Source of the DNA: Candidatus Heimdallarchaeota archaeon
GTDB taxonomy: Archaea; Asgardarchaeota; Heimdallarchaeia; Heimdallarchaeales; Heimdallarchaeaceae
NCBI GenBank assembly: GCA_030608385.1
Contig: JAUWEG010000007.1
Coordinates: 1-46,020 of the forward strand
Direction: 5' to 3'
Length of the DNA: 46,020 nucleotides
Shown: positions 8,368 to 16,075 of the stretch, piece after piece
How the letters are laid out: every line of letters begins with the position of its first letter
How positions within the stretch are numbered: position 1 is the stretch's first letter
The notes under the pieces: model-generated
Database searches by the model: none
What the model was told of the DNA's origin: nothing
What the model saw: the letters and a program-made list of their open reading frames with translations, nothing else
Program-made: the position numbers and the translations under genes

Positions 8368-10306
8368 CATCACTGTCTTACTAATTGCTCAAGTTTCGAT
8401 TTTGATTGGTTTACCCATATTTAGACGTTTATTAGTGTTTTCAGATAACGATAAGATTAGAGTAAGAAAAATTTATTCAAGTATTGTGTCTCTTTCCTTA
8501 GCTGGATTCTCTATTATTATATTTGCACTTACCATACATTATCTGAATGCAAATGCTTTTTCAAACCTAACAGAGGAAATAACTTTATTTTCCATATCTG
8601 GATATAATTTCGCTCTCGGATTTCAATTAACTCAAATCCGTGTTCTTCTGTTTGTAGGCATTACTTCTGCTGTTGCTTTGATAAATTTCTATTTGGTATG
8701 GAGTCAGGAGAAATGGACTATTGACCAAGTAGACAGAATCTCTATTTACTCAGTGATTTCTATTCTAATTATCTTATCTCCAAACTTCTTTCAATTGCTG
8801 TTTTTCATAATTGTGGCTGATCTAGTTTTAATTGAACTATTGTACAGTTTGAATCAAGAAGAAAGTAAGCAGAAGAACTTGAAGATAATGACTGCTTCAT
8901 TTGGTGTTGGAGATTTCCTGATTTGTACAGCATTCATAATACTTATCAGAAGATCAAAAAGTTTTGATTTTGACACTATTTTGAGTGATATTCAGTACAA
9001 ATTTTTCATTTTTAAACCATATTTTATTGTTCTCTGTTGTTTGTTTCTTCTAGGTATATTAGCAAAAAGCTCATTGTTCCCATTTCACAGCTGGCTACCT
9101 AATATTTGTTCTAAAGAATCTACATGGAAATTTAACCCAATAATGATCAATATTGTTCTTGGAATATCACTAATCTTTATTTCCCCAATATACAAGTTAC
9201 TTGTATCAGTACCAAATTATTATGCATGGTATGGTATTATATTTTCTGTAATTGCAACAATTTTTGCTATATTTCTGGCAAAGGAATTTGAAAAACAGAT
9301 TCTAGTTTTCTCTTCTTCTATAGGTTTGTTATTAATTTCAATTGGAAGCGGAAATCTGTCAAGTGCTTTTCAGCTCTTGATGATGTTGCCTTTTGCTTTT
9401 CTTGGTCTTGTGATTCTTTCATCAAAATCTATAAAGATCCACATAGATTCTCCTACTGATCAAAGAAGTAAAAAAATCCTCAGATCAATAGCTAATATTT
9501 TCATTGTTACAATTATTATGGTTTCAATAATTTCAGTTATTCCTTTTAGCAGTAATTTACTTACTTTGGGTTATCTGTTCACTTCTAATATTGTAGATTT
9601 GAGTCTTCTTGTTTACATTTTATCCATTGGTTCAATTTTGGGTATAACTTTAATTTGTATTCAAATAAGTTGGAAATATTTCAAACAAAATCTCTTCAAG
9701 AAACTAAAATTTTCAGAGTTGTTTCCACTTATAATGATTCTAGTTTTCCTATCAGCAAACAGCGTTCTCTATCCTTCATTTAACATTTTAAATCCATTTT
9801 CATTACCTCTTAATTTCTCTCAGGAAAACCTTTCCATTGCTCTTATCCCGATTTTTGTGGGATGGTTTGTTATACTTGCTTCATACATTGTTATTGAGTC
9901 ATTTGCAGAAAAAGTTTCAATATTTATCAATAATTTTTCAACAAAGATTCAAGGAAAATTGCGTAAAATTTACTATTTCGAATTTATTTTCTCACCGATA
10001 AATTGGGTAAATGTTAAAATCGTAATTCCATCATCAGTCTGGTTTTATGAAAATGTGATCAGAGATTTTATTTACAAGGTTATTATAGTCAGTATCTTCA
10101 AATTTTTCTTCTATTTAGTAAACCTTGTTAAGAACTTTGTAAATAATGTTGCAGTTCCACGAACTGTAAATTTCTTTAAGAGAAGCTCTCAATTTATTCA
10201 AAGCTTGGAAAGTGCTAAACTAAAAACACAGCTACTTTACATAATCCTAGGACTTGGGATAATGTTTGTTATTACAATTGCTCTTTATGCTGGAGGTATA
10301 ATCTGA
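8360..10306 (+). CDS. NuoL-like antiporter subunit of a complex I-type membrane arm
   Basis: This 648-residue membrane protein starts with TTG behind GGAGAGAGG. It carries several NuoL landmarks. These are an intramembrane glutamate in VLIELLYSLNQEE, then FGVGDF (compare NRVGDF), then LAKSSLFPFHSWLPN, which keeps the lysine and the PFHxWLP motif. A long amphipathic C-terminal region (about residues 520-615) ends with a final helix, as in the lateral helix of NuoL. The usual histidine-containing helix (HAATMV) after the WLP motif is not recognisable; the region reads KFNPIMINIVLG. It sits in an operon with J-, K- and N-like genes, with an 8-base overlap upstream and TGATG coupling downstream. 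Confidence 0.72.
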   Translation: MNNITVLLIAQVSILIGLPIFRRLLVFSDNDKIRVRKIYSSIVSLSLAGFSIIIFALTIHYLNANAFSNLTEEITLFSISGYNFALGFQLTQIRVLLFVGITSAVALINFYLVWSQEKWTIDQVDRISIYSVISILIILSPNFFQLLFFIIVADLVLIELLYSLNQEESKQKNLKIMTASFGVGDFLICTAFIILIRRSKSFDFDTILSDIQYKFFIFKPYFIVLCCLFLLGILAKSSLFPFHSWLPNICSKESTWKFNPIMINIVLGISLIFISPIYKLLVSVPNYYAWYGIIFSVIATIFAIFLAKEFEKQILVFSSSIGLLLISIGSGNLSSAFQLLMMLPFAFLGLVILSSKSIKIHIDSPTDQRSKKILRSIANIFIVTIIMVSIISVIPFSSNLLTLGYLFTSNIVDLSLLVYILSIGSILGITLICIQISWKYFKQNLFKKLKFSELFPLIMILVFLSANSVLYPSFNILNPFSLPLNFSQENLSIALIPIFVGWFVILASYIVIESFAEKVSIFINNFSTKIQGKLRKIYYFEFIFSPINWVNVKIVIPSSVWFYENVIRDFIYKVIIVSIFKFFFYLVNLVKNFVNNVAVPRTVNFFKRSSQFIQSLESAKLKTQLLYIILGLGIMFVITIALYAGGII

Positions 10307-11802
10307 TGAGTTATCCTCTCTCATTCTTATACGATTTCCTACCTCTTGAAATTCTTCTACTAGGAATCATCTTAATTATCAGTTTAGGGTCATTCTCTTC
10401 CAAGATTATCAGAAAATTTCCATTTCTTATGACAAGGATGAGAATTGTTTATGGTTACATTGCACTTCTTTCAAGTATTATTGCTGTTATTGTGTATAGC
10501 TACTTATACACCCCCTTAGATAGTAATTATGTAATTGCTTTTAATTTGACCATAACAGCTTTTACTTCGGGACTATTTTATGCAGTTTCATTTGCTATCA
10601 TTATTGGGATTTTCTTATCTATTGTTGAAATAGAGTTGAAATTTAGGAAAAGCTATATGCTTTTTGTCTCTTTGCTTTTAATAGAATCTAGTATCATATT
10701 CATAACTGCTGCAAATTCACTGGTGTTCATTTTCTTTGGTTTTGTATTAGTTTTTACTGGAATGAATTTCTTTATAAGAAACTTCACAACAACAATGCCC
10801 AATAAAAAGGAATCCTTCATCGGAAACTATCTAACTTTAAGTAGCTTAGCTCTATCTTTGTTGTTTATTGGTTTTGCAGCTCATTCTCTCTCAGGAAATT
10901 CCTTTATATTGTCAATAGAAAACACCACTTTACGTCTCTGGGAGTTAATAAGCGAGATATTCATTCTATCTGGATTATTGGTTCTAGTTGGGGGTCCTCC
11001 TTTTCACTTTATCTTTTTTGAATCGGAAAATGAGAAATTTAATGCAATCACACAAATAATGCTTTCCGTTCAGAAAGGTTTGACCTTAGCTTTCTTAATC
11101 AAATATACTTTAACAATTGCTGAATCATCATTTTCAATAGTTTTAGTTTGGTTATTCACTGTTTGTGGTGCTATCTATGTTCTTTGGGGAGTCTTAGCTT
11201 CCATAACGGTAAAAAGATTGCAGAAATTAGTACACTATATAAGTATCATATTTGTGGGAATAATACTTCTGATTTTATCTGATTTATTTTCTCCGATCCT
11301 AACAGAAGAATTGATAAATCTAACTCTAAAAACTGCATTTTACGGTGTACTGGCATTTATTCTTTCGTTAACATTTTCTATCTCATCAATAGGTGTAATT
11401 TCAAAGGGTTTCAAATCAGACGAAATACAAATTTTAAGAGAAGTTGGAAGATATTCTATTTCTCAATTCTTTATAATGGTACTTAATGTCCTAGTGATGT
11501 TTGCTGCACCTTCATCAATACTTCTCGTCTCTCAGAAAATTGTTTTTCCTGATTTCTTCTCGCCAAGAATGTATGTTACAGCTGTGATTCTTCTTTTAGG
11601 TGTGGTTTTTTCATTAGTCTATCTTATTAGGTTGTTAAGATCAATCTTCTTTATTCCAGTTCAGAGAAGTCAAGAGTTTTCTTCACCAGAACCAGCAGCG
11701 TTTATAGGCTCTTTTATTTCTCTAATTCTTATAGTTGCGGTGATGATTTTTATGAAACAATTCTTAATTTTCTGCAGTTTGATTGGAATAAATTTAGTTT
11801 AG
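10306..11802 (+). CDS. NuoN-like antiporter subunit (divergent)
   Basis: The product is a 498-residue protein with about 13-14 membrane helices. The segment GGPPFHFIFFES corresponds to the PFHFWxPDVYE motif of NuoN, and a later lysine (SVQKGLTLAF) matches a conserved one. In place of the transmembrane glutamate (GLEL) the sequence reads FFGFVLVF. The lysine usually just before PFH is replaced by a hydrophobic stretch (LLVLVGGPPFH). The proton-path residues therefore look degenerate. The ATG overlaps the previous stop (TGATG). A NuoM or Mrp-type assignment is possible but fits the PFHF motif less well. Confidence 0.6.
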   Translation: MSYPLSFLYDFLPLEILLLGIILIISLGSFSSKIIRKFPFLMTRMRIVYGYIALLSSIIAVIVYSYLYTPLDSNYVIAFNLTITAFTSGLFYAVSFAIIIGIFLSIVEIELKFRKSYMLFVSLLLIESSIIFITAANSLVFIFFGFVLVFTGMNFFIRNFTTTMPNKKESFIGNYLTLSSLALSLLFIGFAAHSLSGNSFILSIENTTLRLWELISEIFILSGLLVLVGGPPFHFIFFESENEKFNAITQIMLSVQKGLTLAFLIKYTLTIAESSFSIVLVWLFTVCGAIYVLWGVLASITVKRLQKLVHYISIIFVGIILLILSDLFSPILTEELINLTLKTAFYGVLAFILSLTFSISSIGVISKGFKSDEIQILREVGRYSISQFFIMVLNVLVMFAAPSSILLVSQKIVFPDFFSPRMYVTAVILLLGVVFSLVYLIRLLRSIFFIPVQRSQEFSSPEPAAFIGSFISLILIVAVMIFMKQFLIFCSLIGINLV

Positions 11803-11838
11803 TTATTTCGACAATGCAATAAGTTTTTGAATATAGAT

Positions 11839-12831
11839 ATGCGAATCAACTTGATTAGAGTGACTTCTAATAAGCTAAATCTTCCACTTGAGGTAGATCA
11901 AATAAATTCTTACTTATCTGATTTAAGAAATCATAGTCCTTATGATGACGAAATCAACGATTTAATTGATCATATCCTTCAGAATGGTGGTAAAAGAATT
12001 AGGCCCTTAATCTGCCTTCTTTCATTTGAGATGATATCAAATGAGCAGCGTAATGATACAAGTTTAGCTGCAGCTTGTTCTCTAGAAGTTATTCATAATG
12101 CATCATTGATAATTGATGATATTTTCGATAAAGATATTTATCGAAGAAAAGAAAAATCTTTCTACTTGAAGTATTCCACTTTCGCTGCGCTTTCAATTTC
12201 TTATTCCCTAAGTAGTTTAGCATTAAGCTTAGCTTCCAAAACTAACGTTATTGAAATAGTTGATGAGTTAATTAAAGCAATTCATACACTATCAACATCA
12301 TTATTTTTAGAGCAAAAATTCCGGTCTGGAAAGAATAAGATGACTCAAGAGGAGGCGCTTCAGCTAATTGATAGAAAAACTTCAAGTTTATTTGAAGCAG
12401 CCTCTGTTATAGGCGTTCTTCTGGGAAATAGCTCAAAAGAAGATAGAGAATCTATGAAGCTCTTTGGTAAATTATTTGGAAGGGCATTTCAATTAAAAGA
12501 TGATTATTTCTCTTTGACTTCTGAGCAGAATGATTTGGGGAAATCAGGTGTTTGGACAGATATTTCGAACCGTATTCAAACCTATATAGTTTTAGAAGCA
12601 ATGGATCTGGTCTCTCCTAGTGAAAAGGAAATTTTAGATGATTATTATATTGATAAGAAAGACTTTCCAATTGAAAAAATTAAATCAATACTTGTAAATT
12701 CTGGAGCTCTTGAAATAGTAAAGAATCAGATATCTCAGTATATTAGTGAAGCAATTGCGATTCTAAATATGTTTTCCAAAAGTCCTTCAAGAGATAAATT
12801 AATCCAAATAACAAATCTTTTACAGATATAA
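11839..12831 (+). CDS. Polyprenyl diphosphate synthase (trans-isoprenyl type)
   Basis: This family condenses isopentenyl diphosphate onto an allylic primer, making the chains of archaeal lipids or quinones. ATG 11839 (MRINLIRVTS) is preferred to TTG 11827. Visible motifs are GGKRIRP (50-56), the first aspartate-rich motif DDIFD (93-97) followed by RR (102-103), and the second aspartate-rich region KDDYFS (220-225). The second motif lacks its third aspartate, and the usual G-x-P after RR is missing. The residue five before the first motif is Ala, a small side chain that permits long products (C20 or more). The gene lies 36 bases after the NuoN-like gene; supplying a quinone side chain is one possibility, geranylgeranyl diphosphate for lipids another. 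Confidence 0.82.
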   Translation: MRINLIRVTSNKLNLPLEVDQINSYLSDLRNHSPYDDEINDLIDHILQNGGKRIRPLICLLSFEMISNEQRNDTSLAAACSLEVIHNASLIIDDIFDKDIYRRKEKSFYLKYSTFAALSISYSLSSLALSLASKTNVIEIVDELIKAIHTLSTSLFLEQKFRSGKNKMTQEEALQLIDRKTSSLFEAASVIGVLLGNSSKEDRESMKLFGKLFGRAFQLKDDYFSLTSEQNDLGKSGVWTDISNRIQTYIVLEAMDLVSPSEKEILDDYYIDKKDFPIEKIKSILVNSGALEIVKNQISQYISEAIAILNMFSKSPSRDKLIQITNLLQI

Positions 12832-12842
12832 AAAAGAAGTAA

Positions 12843-12862
12843 GAATTAGTCACTTCTAATTC
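12843..12862. terminator. Short hairpin at the convergent end of the prenyl synthase and inositol phosphate synthase genes
   Basis: GAATTAG and CTAATTC form a perfect 7-bp stem with a 6-base loop. It overlaps the last codons of the minus-strand gene and lies 11 bases after the plus-strand stop. The stem is A/T-rich, so it could be a chance palindrome. Confidence 0.25.
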
Positions 12863-13919
12863 CTTGTATATATTCACTAAACCAAATATGTGCTGTATAT
12901 CTATCTGTTGTAACAGGAGGAGCCTTGAACCCATAAGCACAGATTGAACTTATCGGACCACTTCCTGCACGATTAATAGCTACTTTTGTTGCTCTAATTA
13001 CATCTACTAGGGTTCCCGCTCCGTTAGGACCATCTAATGTTTCTAACCTAATATCTATTTTAACTGGCATCTCCATGAATCCTTCCCCTCGTATCCAGAA
13101 ATGACCCACTCGTCTATTTCCTAAGAATTCTAAATAGTCTGATGTCCCACTTGCAAGATTTATATCATTGCCAAAAGATTGTTTAATAGCTCTTTCCTTT
13201 ACTTCACGTTTGTATTGTTTTCTATCATCATCAAGTGTATTCAGTGTTTCAAGCCCTCCGGCAACATCTAGTTGGTAAGTATCTTTTATGATAACTCCTT
13301 GTTCCCTTAGAACATCTAGAAATCCTTTATGAAGGACAGTTCCACCTGCTAAAGATTGTAAATCATCACCTAATACACATACATTCGCTTTCTTGAATTT
13401 TCTTGCCCATTCAGGGTCGTTAGCAATACTAGTTGGTGTACAATTTATGAATGCTACTTCTGCATCAAGAGCTGCTTGAGCATAAGTCTCAACGGCACTT
13501 TCTGCGCCTGAAGGAAGAGCACAAATAAGAATCTCGGCTCCTGAATCCTTTAATATTTCAGCAACATTTGCTTCTGGACCTTCTGCTACTACTATTACTT
13601 CGAGCAGATGTTTTGAAAGGCCATCCTTCACAGGTCCTTTGTGAACTTCAACATTAGTCTTTTCAACATTCACAAATTGGGGAGTACTATTGATTGGTGC
13701 AAATATAGCCTTTTCTAAGTCTTTTCCAACCTTATCAGCATCAACATCAAAGGCTGCAACAATTCGAATATTTTTAGCTTCATAACTACTGATTTTCGGA
13801 TAAAGAAGTTTTTCCTTTTTATCCTCGAAGATATTAAGATAATTAATACCTTGAAGTAAACCTGAAGCGATATTCCCGATACCAGCAATTGCTACTTTTA
13901 TAATGTCACTTTTCACCAT
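12846..13919 (-). CDS. myo-inositol-1-phosphate synthase paralogue lacking an active-site lysine
   Basis: The protein (357 residues) is homologous along its length to the synthase encoded just upstream: IAGIGNIASGLLQG at the NAD site, FDVDADKVGKDL, LDGPNGAGTLVDVIR and YGFKAPP. The family converts glucose 6-phosphate to inositol 1-phosphate in an NAD-dependent internal redox reaction. The conserved GDDIKSQ motif is GDDLQSL here (Q188 in place of Lys), and GNCAS is GNIAS. Lysines further on (ATKVA, GFKAPP) are kept. The enzyme may be inactive, act on another substrate, or be a regulatory partner. ATG 13919 follows GAGGTG. GTG 13925 is an alternative. It lies immediately downstream of the canonical copy and is surely co-transcribed. 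Confidence 0.85.
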   Translation of the reverse strand: MVKSDIIKVAIAGIGNIASGLLQGINYLNIFEDKKEKLLYPKISSYEAKNIRIVAAFDVDADKVGKDLEKAIFAPINSTPQFVNVEKTNVEVHKGPVKDGLSKHLLEVIVVAEGPEANVAEILKDSGAEILICALPSGAESAVETYAQAALDAEVAFINCTPTSIANDPEWARKFKKANVCVLGDDLQSLAGGTVLHKGFLDVLREQGVIIKDTYQLDVAGGLETLNTLDDDRKQYKREVKERAIKQSFGNDINLASGTSDYLEFLGNRRVGHFWIRGEGFMEMPVKIDIRLETLDGPNGAGTLVDVIRATKVAINRAGSGPISSICAYGFKAPPVTTDRYTAHIWFSEYIQGIRSD

Positions 13920-13926
13920 TAACACC

Positions 13927-15009
13927 TCAGTTAGTAATTTCTCCTCTTATGAATTTTTCAACGAGTTCTTTAGCTTCAGAATCTTTGATTTGTTCTGGTG
14001 GATGTTTAAAGAAATAGCTTGATACACCTATTAGAGGTCCACCTATATTTCTGTCTAAGGCAATTTTCAGAGATCTTACTACATCGATCATAACACCAGC
14101 ACTATTTGGTGAATCTTGCACACTAAGCTTTAATTGAGCAGTTATTGGTTGTTCTCCAAAATTCTTACCCTTCAACCAAAGATAGCAGATTTTTTCATCA
14201 TCTAGAAATGGAACATAGTCAGATGGACCAATTCTAGTAGGAACTTCATATGGTAACATACTTGTGACTGCTTCAGTTTTTGATATTCTCTTTGTAGTCA
14301 ATCTATATTCCTTTTTCATATTCTCAAAATCAGTGTTTCCACCAATATTCAATTGGAAGGTTTCATCCAGCTTAATTCCTCTGTCATGAGCTAGTGATAC
14401 AAGAACACGATGCAAAATTGTTGCTCCAAGCTGAGATTTTATATCATCTCCTGCAATTGGAATATTTTTATCCTTGAACTTTTGAGCCCATTCAGGCTTC
14501 GAAGCCAAAAACGCTGGAATCCCATTTGCAAAAGCAACATTAGCATCTAATGCAGCTTGTGCATATACTTTTGATGCTTCTTCACTTCCTACGGGAAGGA
14601 AGTTAATTAAAACATCAGCATTTGACTCCTTTAAAGTGTCTGCAATATTTATTGGCTGTACTTCTGAAGAGTCATAACAATGAAATGGTTCTATCATATG
14701 TGGTGCAACACCATCATGAATAGGTCCTGGTAAGACAGTTATTCCTTTATGAGGGACATCTGAAAACTTATTACAACAATTTGGACTTTGCCAAATAGCT
14801 TCAGAAATATCTTTACCAATCTTCTTAGTATTAACTTCAAAAGCAGCTACTACTTCAACATCTGAAATATGATACTCACCAAATTTAACATGCATAACTC
14901 CAGGTACAAAATCGTTCTCATCAGCGTTTTGGTAATATTCTAAACCTTGTACTAGAGCTGATGCACAGTTACCAAGACCAGCAATTGCTACTTTGACTTT
15001 TTTCGACAT
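13927..15009 (-). CDS. ino1: myo-inositol-1-phosphate synthase
   Basis: This 360-residue enzyme makes 1L-myo-inositol 1-phosphate from glucose 6-phosphate, the entry step for inositol phospholipids and related solutes in archaea. The short actinobacterial/archaeal form is evident: VAIAGLGNCASALVQGLEYY, PGVMHVKFGEYH, VLPGPIHDGVAPHM, AGDDIKSQLGATI with the active-site lysine at 191, DSPNSAGVMIDVVRS and SYFFKHPPEQ. ATG 15009 is chosen over GTG 15033 because GGGTGA lies five bases before it. It precedes the divergent paralogue with only a few bases between them. The epimerase gene is divergent across the 15010-15104 gap. Confidence 0.93.
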   Translation of the reverse strand: MSKKVKVAIAGLGNCASALVQGLEYYQNADENDFVPGVMHVKFGEYHISDVEVVAAFEVNTKKIGKDISEAIWQSPNCCNKFSDVPHKGITVLPGPIHDGVAPHMIEPFHCYDSSEVQPINIADTLKESNADVLINFLPVGSEEASKVYAQAALDANVAFANGIPAFLASKPEWAQKFKDKNIPIAGDDIKSQLGATILHRVLVSLAHDRGIKLDETFQLNIGGNTDFENMKKEYRLTTKRISKTEAVTSMLPYEVPTRIGPSDYVPFLDDEKICYLWLKGKNFGEQPITAQLKLSVQDSPNSAGVMIDVVRSLKIALDRNIGGPLIGVSSYFFKHPPEQIKDSEAKELVEKFIRGEITN

Positions 15010-15072
15010 GAGTTCACCCTTTTCTTCAAACACGAAAATTCATTTGAACTAATTGAGCAAAGGAACGTTATG

Positions 15073-15083
15073 CTTTTAAAAAG
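15073..15083 (+). promoter_or_regulatory. TATA-like element for the epimerase gene
   Basis: CTTTTAAAAAG is centred 27 bases before ATG 15105, which implies a leaderless transcript. It is one of the clearest such elements in the window. Confidence 0.5.
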
Positions 15084-15104
15084 TTTTACTCTATATATGT
15101 TCAT

Positions 15105-16025
15105 ATGTCATCAGAGAGAAAAACCATCCTTATTACAGGAGGATTAGGACAAATTGGTTATTACCTTTATGAAGAATTAAAGAGTCAATATAATCTCTGC
15201 ATATTAGATAATAAATCATCATCCAAATTTGAACCTCCAGAAGATGTAATTTTTATTGAAGGTGACATCATAGATAGAGCGGTTTTTTCACAACTTCCTG
15301 AGATTGAGTTTGTAATTCATCTAGCCGCACAGATTAGTATTGAGAAATCTACTCAATCTCCACTTTTTGATGCGGAAATCAATGTAATGGGAACTTTAAA
15401 TGTTCTAGAACATGCTTTAAAGCAGAAGGTTCAGAAATTCGTTTATATCAGCTCTGCGGCAACCTTTGGGCATCCAGAATTCCTTCCAATTACTGAAGAC
15501 CATCCTAGAAATCCACTTTCTCCGTATGGTCTGAGCAAGTCAGTTGCGGAGAAATATGTCAAGCTTTTTTCAGAACTATATGACCTGAATACCGCTATAG
15601 TTATTCCATTCAATTTGTACAGCCCAATTCAAGCTGAAGATGATCCATATGCTGGTGTAATCTACAAATTCATTAAACAAGTAAAACATGGAAAACCACC
15701 TGTTATTCAAGGAAAAGGAGACCAATCAAGAGATTTTGTGCATGTTAAGGATGCAGCCAAAGCCATCAAACTAGTTCTTGAAGATGTCAAAGGAGATGTT
15801 ACAGTTTTTAATATTGGCTCAGGTAAGCCAACTACAATAAATGATTTGGCTAAATTAATTATTGAAATCAGTGGGAAAGATTTAATCCCTCAATACACAG
15901 ATGCAAGACTAGGGGATATCAACCATAGTTACTCCTCAATTGACTGTGCAAAGAGAGTACTGAACTATAATCCAGTTATTTCTTTAAAAGAAGGTTTAGA
16001 AGAACTCTATTTGAAGCTGCAATAA
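15105..16025 (+). CDS. NAD-dependent sugar-nucleotide epimerase/dehydratase (extended SDR family)
   Basis: The 306-residue protein has the Rossmann glycine motif TGGLGQIG near the N-terminus, then LDN, GDIID and VIHLAAQ. The catalytic region has VYISSAATFG and SPYGLSKS, giving the Y-x-x-x-K pair. DFVHVKDAAKAI and FNIGSGKPTTI follow in the C-terminal substrate domain. This layout is that of UDP-glucose/UDP-glucuronate 4-epimerases and relatives. The exact substrate cannot be read. Divergent inositol phosphate synthase genes next to it make a role in polar head-group or glycan synthesis reasonable. Confidence 0.88.
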   Translation: MSSERKTILITGGLGQIGYYLYEELKSQYNLCILDNKSSSKFEPPEDVIFIEGDIIDRAVFSQLPEIEFVIHLAAQISIEKSTQSPLFDAEINVMGTLNVLEHALKQKVQKFVYISSAATFGHPEFLPITEDHPRNPLSPYGLSKSVAEKYVKLFSELYDLNTAIVIPFNLYSPIQAEDDPYAGVIYKFIKQVKHGKPPVIQGKGDQSRDFVHVKDAAKAIKLVLEDVKGDVTVFNIGSGKPTTINDLAKLIIEISGKDLIPQYTDARLGDINHSYSSIDCAKRVLNYNPVISLKEGLEELYLKLQ

Positions 16026-16075
16026 ATTTCTTTTATTACAAAAAGTAAAAATATGTCTTATTCTTAATAATATTG

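Noticed and set aside
7418-11802. Mrp-type Na+/H+ antiporter operon
   Set aside because: MrpE, F and G-like small genes are absent, and the L-like protein has the long C-terminal lateral helix region characteristic of NuoL.
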